Part shown: one piece after another, positions 36,457-47,708 of the stretch
Position numbering within the stretch: the stretch's first letter is position 1
Layout of the letters: each line of letters opens with the position of its first letter
Source: Megaleporinus macrocephalus
Taxonomy: Eukaryota; Chordata; Actinopteri; Characiformes; Anostomidae
Reading direction: 5' to 3'
NCBI GenBank assembly: GCA_021613375.1
Contig: CM038715.1
Span: forward strand, 3,397,378-3,461,377
DNA: 64,000 nucleotides
Made by a program: the position numbers and the translations under genes
Notes under the pieces: model-generated
Database searches by the model: none
The model's input: only the letters and a program-made list of their open reading frames with translations
What the model was told of the DNA's origin: nothing

Positions 36457-37403
36457 AATGCACCCCACCCCGCTTCTGTTAGGGCTCAACTATAACAAGC
36501 AACATTGTATTGATGAAGGTCACTTGTATACTCAGAACACACCACTTTAGAATTTTTTAATCTTTGAATTAAATTCATTCCCAACCAGTGTTACAAAACA
36601 TCCTCCTGCATGTCACGTACAATTATTTATTTATTCTACGGAAGTCTCCTAGTTCCAAAACTTACATAGTGTAGCTTTAAGATTTATGAACCACCCTAGC
36701 TCGTAGTCTGGTTTTAAATAATGCTTTTAGTATAGTTGCCGTGTCCACCAACACATAGTTTAAAGGGTGTGGAAAAATATGGACTATAGGCATGTTTAAC
36801 AATTTAACAATGTTTAACAATAGTCCTAGTCCTGAGATGACTGTGACTGTGTGTCTGTAGATATTTAGATGTTTCTTCAAGCTAAATGACAGTAAGTATC
36901 TTATCTCCACTGAGTATCTGCAGTAGAGCAGACAATATGTAGCAGATTTTAATCCGTATGTAAATAGCATATGTTTATATCAGCAGATCTCTAAAAGCTG
37001 CTTTGCAGTTGTATTGACTTTTATTTACACTGAATGTATTTCTCACTCTCTGAGTTTGGAATGTTGGGGCTGTCCTGAACACATATTAACCACATTTTTC
37101 TGAAGAATTACAAGCAAGTCAAGGCATGTGTACTTAACTTAAACAAGAGGAAATCTTCCTTCTCCCCCTCTATACCAGGGTTTACATGCTGGTGTACTCC
37201 TGTCTTACATGCTTTACTGGTTTTCCTGCCCCGGCAGATTTTTTTCAGTTAACTAGTAATCCCCATTAATTAGCTTGTAGGTTGAATCAGGTGTGGCAGC
37301 ACATAGAATACTGTACACTGGGCTGGGACTGGAAAACACTGCCTCACATACACACACGAGTACATACCACACCTACTGGCAGAGACAACTATACACTTCT
37401 ATA
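36457..37403. other. Intronic, nothing recognised
   Basis: AT-rich; no supported feature. Confidence 0.5.
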
Positions 37404-37664
37404 TACACTACTGCTCAAACAGTTTTAATACACTACCAGACAAACGTTTTAGATACACTACCAGTCAAACGTTTTAGATACACTACCAGTCAAACGTTTT
37501 AGTACACTACCAGTCAAACGTTTTAGATACACTACCAGTCAAACGTTTTAGATACACTACCAGACAAACGTTTTAGATACACTACCAGTCAAACGTTTTA
37601 GATACACTACCAGTCAAACGTTTTAGATACACTACCAGACAAACGTTTTAGTACACTTTTAGTC
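37404..37664. repeat. Second block of the 24/25-bp minisatellite
   Basis: About ten units with ACACTACCAGTCAAACGTTT, begun by a divergent TACACTACTGCTCAAACAG and ended by TTTTAGTACACTTTTAG. It is outside the MITE that holds the main array, about 2 kb away. Confidence 0.95.
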
Positions 37665-39387
37665 TTTTGTCTGGTACTGAAACAGTAGTGGATGTACTAT
37701 ATACAAGGCATATAGTACAATGAAAGCAAGCGGTACTTCATACTAACACTATAAAAAAAGAAAATATTTGCATCAGCAAGCGTCTCAGACAACACCTGTA
37801 AATAACTTTAAAAATGTGGCTGCTCAAAGTCTGCAAAATCAGTCATTTGTTTTTACTATAATTTAATAGTTTCATTAATTCAGCTCATTTTGACGTGCAG
37901 CGTTGTACCACAATAATCACAGTAACAAACATTAACATGTGTGACAGTTAAAGATCATACTTTAAATTTAAATGAAAAATACAGTAAAACACAGCAGATC
38001 TGTGAATCGTCATCACATCGACTCGATGGATGCAATTACATTACATGGATGTAGCGAGAGCATGAATATAGTGTTAGAAGCTGCATCTACTTTTAGAGCT
38101 GTTATTAACAGAATGTGAAGAAATACTAGTATGTTACGGCCAACTGTGTATACATGTTCCAGACGTATCTACTCTGGCCCTCCAGTAATACCACTTTCCA
38201 CCTGATAGGGAGTTATGTGTAGTATCGGGTCTGGCATCAGTCCAACACAGTAGAGAAGAAGTAGCACTGCTCCAGCGGTTTATTCTAGACTAGTTTGTCA
38301 GTCATGCTCACCTCAGAGTAAGGAAGGTCAGAGAGGAAGAGCACAGATCAGGTCTCATTGATTTATGTAATTCTATTCCAGGTTATTGGCAAGTTGTAAG
38401 CTGATCGCAGATCAGCATTATAAGAAAGTATGAACTCTGGTTCAGCAGGACCGCAGCGCTGCACAGTTGAATGTTTTTCCTGCTTTAACACACCTGATTC
38501 TCACACATCATCATAATAATGGTCAGCCTCCTCCCCCAACTGATTACACCATATGTATTGGAAAATATAAAAAATATGATGTAACCAGTATGAAGTAACT
38601 TGCACGGATCAGAACACCTGCAGAATACACCGGAGAGCAGAGTAGAACACAGCAGGTGCTGTTTGTGTTGCAGTTGCTAAGGCTGGGGACACAAAACTAG
38701 GAATATTTACAGCAAACAAACCATCAATGGAACGAGAAGGACTCTAAGGATTTGTTTATAATAGGTTAGGTCTGCAGTCGGACTGTACGGTGTATGATGA
38801 GTCTCCGCAATAAACATATTGTTAAGTACTGTAACGACAGAGCGGATCAAATTGTCCCACATGGCATGCCAGAGTGATATAATTAGATTGCTTGGAAGTA
38901 GAGTTAAAAGCCCAGCAAGTGCTTAGATCCCTGCTCTCTCACATGGATGTCATTCTTTTATCTAAAATGTTTAAAAATGTGTGGACAGCTCAACGAACTG
39001 CTCTGTTTCTAATTCTGGATTTGGCTGCATCTAGCCCGGAGTCCTCCGTTTAAATGCAGGTTGTTTCTTTTCACGTCATCCTTGTGATTTCCAGCAGTTT
39101 TAATGAACAGTGCTTTGAACAGCCCGGCTTCACACGAGGTCAGCGCTCAGCAGTATGCAGCTCCTGATACTGTTTTTCCACATGAATGTGTTTTATATTC
39201 TTATAACAAGTTCTGAATTGGTCATTGCTGGAATTCCAACGAGGTATTTCAGGCTGAGAACTGAGAGAAGTGTTTTTTGTGGAGGTAGCCATGGATTTTG
39301 GGGTTTATAAAACACAAAGGAAAGGCAAAACTGGAAAAACATAATAGGTACAGCAGTGTGCCACACAAGCCTATGTGTTAAAGTGAT
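37665..39387. other. Intronic, nothing firm
   Basis: No exon or nameable repeat. A short stretch near 38620-38690 resembles the one at 28690-28770. Confidence 0.4.
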
Positions 39388-40140
39388 TTTCATCCATCCA
39401 TCTATCCATCCATCTATTATCTTCCTCTTTATCCCGCTTTTTGAGGTCACAGTAGGGGTGTGCCATATCGTATCGTACACAATAATATCACTAACATTTA
39501 TGAATATGGTGAACAATATTATACCCTGAAATATCGTACCATATCATCCATCACTAATTATCACATCAGGTACTACTTTTACTGTTTTTAGTAAAATAAA
39601 AACTCACACTTTTCTCATTTCCCATTATATATTTACTAGAGACAGATTTTATCTCCAGTATCATTCACTTTACTTCAGTCCTGGATATATGGAGATATTT
39701 GGAGTGCATTATTTAGTATCAGGACATTCTGGATCATTGACTTCTGTTACTATCTGATGAAAATTCTTATATTTTTAATATCTCAGTTAGGGGTGTGCCA
39801 TATCATATCGTATCAAATGCAATAATAAAATGTAATTTTTATTTTGTTGCAGTATTCGTGAAAATTTTTTTTTTCATTAAATGTTTTGTGAACAGTATCA
39901 TTATCGCAAAAATACCATGAAATATCGTGATCTTATTGTAGGGCCATATTGCCCACCCCTAGATCACAGGGACTGGAGCCAATCCCAGTGTCATCGGTAC
40001 ACCATAGACAGGTCATCGTATGGCCAGCACACACTCACACCTACGGGCAGTTTAAATTGAGCGATCAACCTAAAATGCATGTGTTTGGACTGTGGGAGGA
40101 AACCAGAGTACCCGGAACAGCCCGGACCGGGAATCCTACC
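39388..40140. mobile_element. Common teleost dispersed repeat, split by a MITE
   Basis: It starts with a CATCCATC tail and, after the nested MITE, continues GGACTGGAGCCAATCCCAGT, GCACACACTCACACCTACGG, TTTGGACTGTGGGAGGAAAC. This is a very common fish repeat of retroposon type; the reverse orientation is seen at 55625-55925. Exact class not determined. Confidence 0.6.
39453..39961 (+). mobile_element. hAT-type MITE, TAGGGGTGTGCC family, copy 2
   Basis: Termini TAGGGGTGTGCCATATCG and GGCCATATTGCCCACCCCTA; flanks GGTCACAG (39445-39452) and GATCACAG (39962-39969) agree at 7 of 8. It shows the same internal extra left terminus (about 39787) as copy 1. Confidence 0.9.
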
Positions 40141-43109
40141 CGGCGACAGTGCTAAAAATTATTTTCATTTATGGCTTATTTGTTTAGAATATGATAAACT
40201 AGACATACATAAGATCCATGAGTGGAGTTAGACCAGATCTGCTCAGTGAGTTATATCAGAAATGCCAGAGTGATTGTGAAGTGAAGTGAGCTGCCCTGGT
40301 CGAGCAACCTTTAGATGTAAACACACTGAATTAGAAGAATGTTTATCCTTGAATACAAGTCCGTGCTCTGCAGTATATCTTTACAACCTTCCTGACTAAA
40401 CCACTGACCTGAGACCGCAGAGGTGATGTACCTGCACCAGCGCTGGTTGAATGTGTGAGAAGTGTCATGGTGAAAGACGAGCGCACAGGGCAGGACCTGT
40501 ACTCGCACCCTTCAAGAACAGGTGTTCATTTCAGGTGATCGTTGCCAACTGTGTCTAAAACAAACAAACAGAGACTCACACTTACTTTCAAAACAATATG
40601 CTTGCTGTCAGACAGATGCCTCCCTCAATTACTGTAGGTCTCTGGAGCTCTCGTGTGAGTGTTTGATAAGGGTGTGCACGTGTGGTGAGAAGGAAAGCTT
40701 TAGCCCATGCTTGCTGTATTCAGAGCACAGCACTGCCACATAAGGCCTGTCTCTATGACAACAATTCTTAGCGCACTGTCATCATTCTCCAAGGAACGGC
40801 AGCCTCATAATACACACGATCAGTGTTTCAGCGGCACTGTCCAAGTCTTTACCCACTGATCACACTGCTGAACCTCTCGCTGGGTCTGGCTCAGAGTTAG
40901 ACTTGTCTTGGAAGTGGAATGGACACTCAGTCCACCTTTAAAAAAAAAAAAGAAGAGATTTTTTAAGGGGCTTTTTGGAGAGATGTGACATCATTAAAAA
41001 ATCACTGTGGCATCATAAAAAATCTTAAGAACGCCTGTTTGTGTTTTTTTAAGTAAGTGCAGCTTGTGGTGATCTGTAAATCAGATTAATGCTTGGTTGA
41101 TTTGTATGTACTCTTAATGGGCTGGATGAGGTTGTCTAGTTTTAATTGCTTGCAGAGGAAATAATAAAAGTTCTTTTGTGTACAATGCTGTTATAAAGTC
41201 TCCCATAATTCATTTAATTTACAAACAAAAAGTGGGGCCAAGGATTTTCAGCCATAGAGGTTGGTTTCAGTTTGTGCTTCTCACAATCCAAGTAATTCCA
41301 AACACATTCAGTGGTGTTGAGGTCTGGACTGTTGGGGGATCAGTCTATTGATCTAAGAACGTCAGCAGCTTCTTTGTTTGATTTGTAGATGTTATACATC
41401 TTACCAGTGGCAGCTAAAACAATTAACATATTAAAAAAACAAACCAACAAATTAAAAACAAACAAATAAAACAAAGATTAAAAAATACCACAGAACCTGA
41501 ATTTTGACCTCCTTTCCTTCTGGCCTGTAAATTTCTCAATTCCATTCTTGTTGAAGTCAGTAACCTCTGTGATTAGTCTTTTCTCATTTCACAATATTTT
41601 CCATTAACAGCTGGACGAGACCCCCAGCACCACAACAGGCTTTAAACTCTTCCTTGCTGTAGATGAGACTAAGCTCTGTCTTCAGCTTACCTAGACAGAG
41701 CACTGGATAGGCTTAGGTGTTGCTCAGTGCATCTTCAGGAAATGCTGTGTTGTATTGTTCAAACCCGTTTGTTATAAGAAGAGCTGGAAAAGACCAGGAT
41801 GTAAGCTCGTCCTCAATCACTTGCTGCTGCTGAATTTGTAAATTGGGACGATCGGGTCCAATCTCCTTTATCTGTTTTTTCTTCAAGTGAACGCTTTATG
41901 AAAACATTATTTTTGTAAAAACTAAACTGAACTGTCTCTCGTTTAGTACGAGGCGCTGCTCCAGCCTGCTACTGTTCAATGTGAACCGAGTTAACGTACC
42001 ACAGCAGAGTTAATGAGTCGATTCGGGGATTGTCCAATCACATGACGTTATAAAAAAACAAGCCATTATAGACACACTACCTATAAGAGTGGGTGTGTCC
42101 TCGCCCTGTGGAAACAAACAATTAAACCAGATCACCTGCTGGCCAAAAGTTGATGCACCTACATACACTCTCATTAAACATTCTTTTAATAACTTCTAAC
42201 GGGGATATTAGACACAGTATGACTAAATGATGTTCTAATTATATAGCAGTTTATAATTAACTCATTTTAATATCTGAATGATTTTAAGGGGGTTGTGCCC
42301 CAGCGCCCTCTATTGGCCAGCTGTCACTGCTTACACACCCTGTCAGATCCGTAGTGTCTTCTCATAGTAGAAATTCGCTAAAAGCACTGTTTTTCTGCTG
42401 CAGGTCAGTAATGTGAGATGATGAGCAGCAGTAAAAAAGCTCATGGCTAAGTCTGTGGTGGCAGTATTTTGTGGGAAAAACAATCTAACATCCCTTACCT
42501 GAACATCTGAGCCAGACTTCTTTTAGCAGTCATTTATTCGAGGCCGTGTAGTCACTTGCAGTTTGAGTTAATGTTGGTCCACACTGTTACTGAGTCACCT
42601 GTGGTGCACCTCTATCGTTCAGCTGGATCATTCAGTTGGAGTCTAGCGGCCTCTTCTTTGAGCAAGCCGGAGTTATTTAGTTTAGATAGAGTTAGTATCT
42701 ATATCTGTATCTGTTGTATTGGCCTACGTTTAAGGGTCAGATAGTGATTTGGGGGCATCTGTAGGGCCAGTTGTGATTACAAAGTCTAGAAGGCCCTTTA
42801 AATATAATATAACACAAAATCTTATAATATATATATTTTATAATGTAACACAAAATCTTTACAGGCATACAATCTTTTGAAGTTTTCCAACTTGTGACTA
42901 CTTGGCATGGTTGTATCTCTATTTTACTGTGTTTTTAAATTCTTCACTTATTTTCATGTAATGTCTAATTACAGATGAAGCCCTTAATGACTGTCTGACT
43001 GATTCTAACTGATTCCTGACAGTTATGTAGGTTATCTCATGCTGGATAATTCTGTGACTGATCTTTCTGTCTCTAGTGCGACCATATTGCTTTGCTCCTG
43101 TGGGAGTTT
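40141..43109. other. Intronic; possible repeat at 41210-41830
   Basis: Phrases such as CTTCTGGCCTGTAAATTTCT and TCAGTGGTGTTGAGGTCTGG at 41280-41560 recall a high-copy fish DNA-transposon derivative, but I cannot delimit it. The rest is unrecognised. Confidence 0.35.
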
Positions 43110-43114
43110 GTGTT

Positions 43115-43152
<38 letters not shown>
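43110..43152. repeat. (GA)n microsatellite
   Basis: AGAG run within the intron. Confidence 0.9.
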
Positions 43153-43155
<3 letters not shown>

Positions 43156-43501
43156 ACAGGGATCCAAGCTGGAGACCAACCTTAGTTACATGACTTGGAA
43201 AAAAAACACTTCCAGGAATTGTCATATTACAGCCTCTTCAAAGGGCCGACACGCACGACGCTTGCTATGCTGCTGAAATCAGAGCCACCGTAGCCAATCA
43301 GCGAGCTAGCCTACAGCACAGCAGCAGGCTTAGAGTTCTCTTCTGGCTCCATTCAGTGACCACAGAGCTAATATTAGCAACAAGCTGTGTGACGTTAGCT
43401 TCATTAAACACAAGGAACATAGTCAGCTGGGAGTCGCTGATATGAGATGACAGAAACACTGACTGGATGTATCAATCAAATCACTCTGTGACCTTTAAAC
43501 C

Positions 43502-43503
<2 letters not shown>

Positions 43504-43532
<29 letters not shown>

Positions 43533-43533
43533 G
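43504..43533. repeat. (GT)n microsatellite
   Basis: GT dinucleotide run. Confidence 0.9.
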
Positions 43534-45474
43534 TGCTCCGTCCTCTTTGTGCACTGAAAAAGAAACACCATCTCTGAGGGACCCCATGTACTATGGAATA
43601 ATGCGGGATGAATAGTTTTCCTAAAGTCTACACTGTTTATAAGCAGAAATGCTGAGTTCTGAATCAGAATCAGAATTCTCGGAGGCTTCAGACTACTGTC
43701 ATTTAATTTCCATCAGAAGGCATGATGAGAGTCTGCCAGTGCAAAACACACCATCAGTGAGACACTGTCCACTGAATGCACCTCAGTTGCTTCCCTCTGA
43801 TCAGAATATGCAAGAGCATGCTCAGAGAGAGAGAGAGGTGGGGGGGGTTTAATGACTTTTTGACTTCACATTAAGTCACATTAAGGAGAAAGCTTTTCAT
43901 AATTATGACATAGCAGCTCATATTTATGACTTTCTATTTCATAATATTGAGATGCAGTGTTATAAATATGACTTGGAGTCACAAATCAAGACTTAGTTCC
44001 AGTAATAACAATATGCTATTTCATAATAATGAGGTTCTGTCTCATAATTACAGCCTATCGTTTCTCATCATTTATTTATTATAAAGTTATTTAAGTGTGT
44101 CAGTTATGAGAAACTAATAATTTTGAAATTGCAAAAAAGATTATATTCTGAAATTTGGTTTTTCCAATGTTTGATCAGTGAAAACAGAGAAAAAAACATT
44201 CAGCATTCAAAACATTCAACATTTTGGCATACAGTAAATCCAGTTAACTTTGATCCCTTTATAATGAAACATGTGTGAAACTGTACTACAAATACATGAT
44301 ATATACAGAAAAGCATACTATACTGTATTGGGACTCTAAATATTTATATATATAAATATATAAATAGGGCTCTAGGGCACAGAGGTTGGTTGATGCGGTG
44401 ATGTTACTGCTTACTGTCGGGGAGAGTTGTGTGGCTGGAGGTGACCTGCCTGCTGTTGATGGGAGTGATGGGTTTTACTCATGTTCAATAAAGAACTGAA
44501 CGTGCTGTCTCCTATGTCTCCTTCTTTGCAAAGATAATAATAATAATAAGAAGAAGAAGAAGAAGAAGAGAAGCAGCAGTAGTAGCAGCAGCAGCATTTC
44601 TCTTAAGAGTGAGATTTGCTTTTCATCTTCAAAGACTAAATGCTTTCAGCACTGTCCTCAGTTTAGAGGCCTAAAGGGCTTCCAAATCACAAACATCTGT
44701 TGGCCCTATCATTGGTTAATTGCTAGTTAAATGCCTGGTGATTCCACATCTGTGGCGAGGGAGTACAAGAAAGCATAATCGGTCTCTCCCCCATCTCTCA
44801 GTGTGATGCTAGCTAGCATGGTGGTCTGTTTAGCTAACATTGGCAGTTACAGTTCTCCAAGCATGTTGAGCTATTCAGTGATGTTGCATTAGTGGCAATT
44901 AGAAAAGATGTGGTGGAGCATTGCATTACACTAGTCTATACCTTCCCATTGTTATGTGATGGGGGAGTTAGGTGTACTGGTCCACAACTGAAACAACAAA
45001 TTAAAGAAAATAAAAACTGGTTGCGTAGAGTCATTTGCTTTATACACTCACCTATAAAATATAACAACATAATCAACAAAACAGATTAGCTGCTAAAGTT
45101 TGTCCAAATGTTACATCTTGATTTTTTAAAACTATGTAACATGTAGGCCAGTGCACTGTATGGCTAAAACACATGCCTATATCTTAACCAGAAATATTTA
45201 ATATTGAAGAAGCATGCGTTATTTATTTGAGTTTCATATGAAGTGATTATTTTACAGTGGCTTTAGTGATAAGTTCCGAGTTAAGTTCAATATTATCCAT
45301 CACTCTAAAAACATGGGGTACTATGAGACTTTGTGGGTTTGAGTTCAGTATTCAGTATTCCAGTAAAATGATTCTGCCAGTTAGCAGTTATCACACACAA
45401 TGTGCAGACAACCATGTAACATTTGTTGTGCTTGGACAAGTGAATGAATCAGACTTTTGTGAGCATGTTGAAAG
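43534..45474. other. Intronic; possible retroelement end near 44380-44530
   Basis: CATGTTCAATAAAGAACTGA with its AATAAA at about 44488 and the following GCTGTCTCC look like the polyadenylation part of an LTR, but no second LTR or borders were found. An AAT/AAG/CAG trinucleotide run follows at 44534-44597. Confidence 0.35.
44534..44597. repeat. Trinucleotide run (AAT, AAG, CAG types)
   Basis: AATAATAATAAG, then AAGAAGAAG, then GCAGCAGTAGTAGCAGCAGC. Confidence 0.9.
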
Positions 45475-46419
45475 TAGAGATGGAAGGATCGATCGACTAT
45501 GTATCAGTATCAGCCGATTTTTAATCAAAATATGTGATCGGCCGATATTTCTCTTATTTAGTCGATCCCGAGAGCCGATCGATGGCGTTAAACAAATGAA
45601 CCTAATTTCTGTATTTCCAGCTAGCGGTTTATCCAGGAAGAGGAGCCCTCCGTAAAACCCCCTCCGGGCAGCTCCCTGCAATTCCTATCTGAACCACTAG
45701 GTGGAAAAACATACCCTTTTATTTTCCACACACTGACTAAAGCAGCAACCTCGTGAGAAAAGCATGTGCTGATAGAAAGTATGTAATTCGTCTGGCAGTG
45801 TTTACCGTATGTGACTCAGACTCATCCAGGACGTTTTTAAAATTAGTAACATCAGCATCTCTCGTTGCAGAACCAAGACAAACATATGTAACACTACTAA
45901 TCTGATACTTATCTGATACTTATCTGATACTTATCTGATATTAATCTGATACGGTACTTAAGAGACACCACACAGCTGAATACAGTGAGTATCAGTAACA
46001 GCAGAGCTAGCACACACAGCTAACACAAAACTAATAACCCAGAAACCCATACAGACCAGATCTGACCGATACGAACAGAACAGCAGCAGTAATTCAATAT
46101 TCTACATTTAATGATTTAAGTTTTACTGCATTTATTTAATTAGCTTTTTTAGTTTTAAATTAAGGGTCTAAAAGTAATGATTGCAGTATTGGGGATATTT
46201 GTTTGATTTACTTTGTTTATTTACTGTTAATTTTGTTAAAATATTATGCTGTTTCATATGAGCTCGTTAAAAATGGTAATAAACCAGTTTAGATCATGTT
46301 TCATGACTTGCCTGCGCTAATAACTAAATATAGCCCTGCTGTGGCGTATAGCCCTGATCGTGCTGAAAGGTAATCGGTGATCAGAATCGGCCTCAGAAAC
46401 GCTGATCGGTCCATCTTTA
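45475..46419 (+). mobile_element. hAT-type MITE, TAGAGATGG family, copy 3 (intact ends)
   Basis: A perfect 8-bp duplication GTTGAAAG (45467-45474 and 46420-46427) brackets TAGAGATGGAAGGATCGATC and CTGATCGGTCCATCTTTA. It is the most complete copy of this family here and carries about five 11-bp units at 45894-45950. No transposase. Confidence 0.95.
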
Positions 46420-46927
46420 GTTGAAAGAGTATTGGAAGAGAAGGAAACTCGTTAAAGGATGTATCTGAATGATCTACTATTGTCATCATATCTTCATCAG
46501 TATGTTAATTCCTTATTTGAGACCCAAACACTGAGTCAGAACCTGAGCGTGTGTGTGTGACAGTAATATGTAAAGGTGTATGACGTCTGTACTGTTAGGT
46601 GATTGTTTCACCTGGGTGTACTGGGAGGCTCACAGCGGCACATTTTTATCATATTTTACTGGGTTATTTTTTCTCCACCCTCAGTAATGACTCTTCTTTC
46701 AGTTATTTAGAAACATGCTATAGTCAGTACAGTCCTGAGAGCACGTATCACGTTTGTATTCAGTCCACCTGGTGGCGTGCACGCATCCATGTATGCACAG
46801 TCTGGTGCTCCTAACCTGCGTGGAAAGCTCCTCTAGTGAGTATTGTGCAGTGTCATTTACACAATATGCTGACATGTTTCAGGTCTGCTGTATGAGTCAC
46901 TAGGGTTTATATACAGTGACGTAAATC

Positions 46928-46974
<47 letters not shown>

Positions 46975-47393
46975 TTGTGGGGGGGGTGGATTTGAGGGAT
47001 TAGTTTCTTGGTTATCTATGGTAAGTAAGCCTCTTGCTTATGATGTTCAACTTCCTCTGCCTCATTACAACATTAAAAATTTTCTCTCAAATATTTGGAT
47101 GCAGCTTTTTAGGGGTGAATTCACACTTTATAGTAAAATATGATATAACGAACCTGATTCTCGTTATGTATTGTTTGAGTGGAATCTGAGGACAGTTGTA
47201 CTGAGTTCTCTCTGTCTATCAGGAATCGCTTAATTTCAACTGGGGAGAGAAAAAGTGCTTAAAAGCTCATCCTGGTGTTCAGTTGCAGTCAGATGACTTT
47301 TCTGACCTCTGCTATTCAATTTGTATTGATATCCCATGACTGTACAGAGGAATTCTATCATTTGAACTGGATTACTGGTTTTGATGTACTTCT

Positions 47394-47428
<35 letters not shown>

Positions 47429-47443
47429 CCTCTCCTTTTGAAG
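46420..47443. other. End of psd intron 1
   Basis: Contains a (GT)n run at 46930-46972 and, at its end, a long CT polypyrimidine tract (47391-47440) leading into the acceptor at 47442-47443. Confidence 0.6.
46930..46972. repeat. (GT)n microsatellite
   Basis: GT dinucleotide run followed by a G run. Confidence 0.9.
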
Positions 47444-47708
47444 GACATGGGCTTGATCTAAAAATAAACACATGCAGCCAGACAACTCTGCACAAGACAA
47501 GCGGCCAGAGCAAGAAAACTGTCCGCCTCTGTCAGCCTCTTGCAGTGGCATGAAGGAGACGTCAGAGTCTTCAAAGCTCTGTGTGTGGAGGTATGTGCCA
47601 GGGCACCAGGGCATGATGGGAAATGTAGTCCCGGAGATACAGCATACAAATAAGCAGCACATGTCGAGGCTGTAGCACATCTAGTGTCTCAGATCTCCGC
47701 CCAGCAAT
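47444..47708 (+). other. psd: psd exon 2, 5' untranslated part with upstream ORF
   Basis: After a very strong polypyrimidine tract and AAG, the exon leader holds an ORF from ATG 47472 to TAG 47673, 67 codons, in the same frame as the main psd ATG at 47709, with a second in-frame TAG at 47682. Inside it GGAG|GTATGT (donor after 47590) and CGCCCAG (acceptor at 47704) could define a 114-base intron whose removal fuses this ORF to psd in frame. Confidence 0.6.

Larger units (their letters stand above)
19190..47443 (+). other. psd: psd intron 1 (inferred)
   Basis: Between the probable leader exon donor and the acceptor TCTCCTTTTGAAG before 47444 lie 28 kb without any coding block I can recognise. 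It is occupied by transposons and tandem arrays listed separately. If the leader exon is not psd's, this is partly intergenic. Confidence 0.5.
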
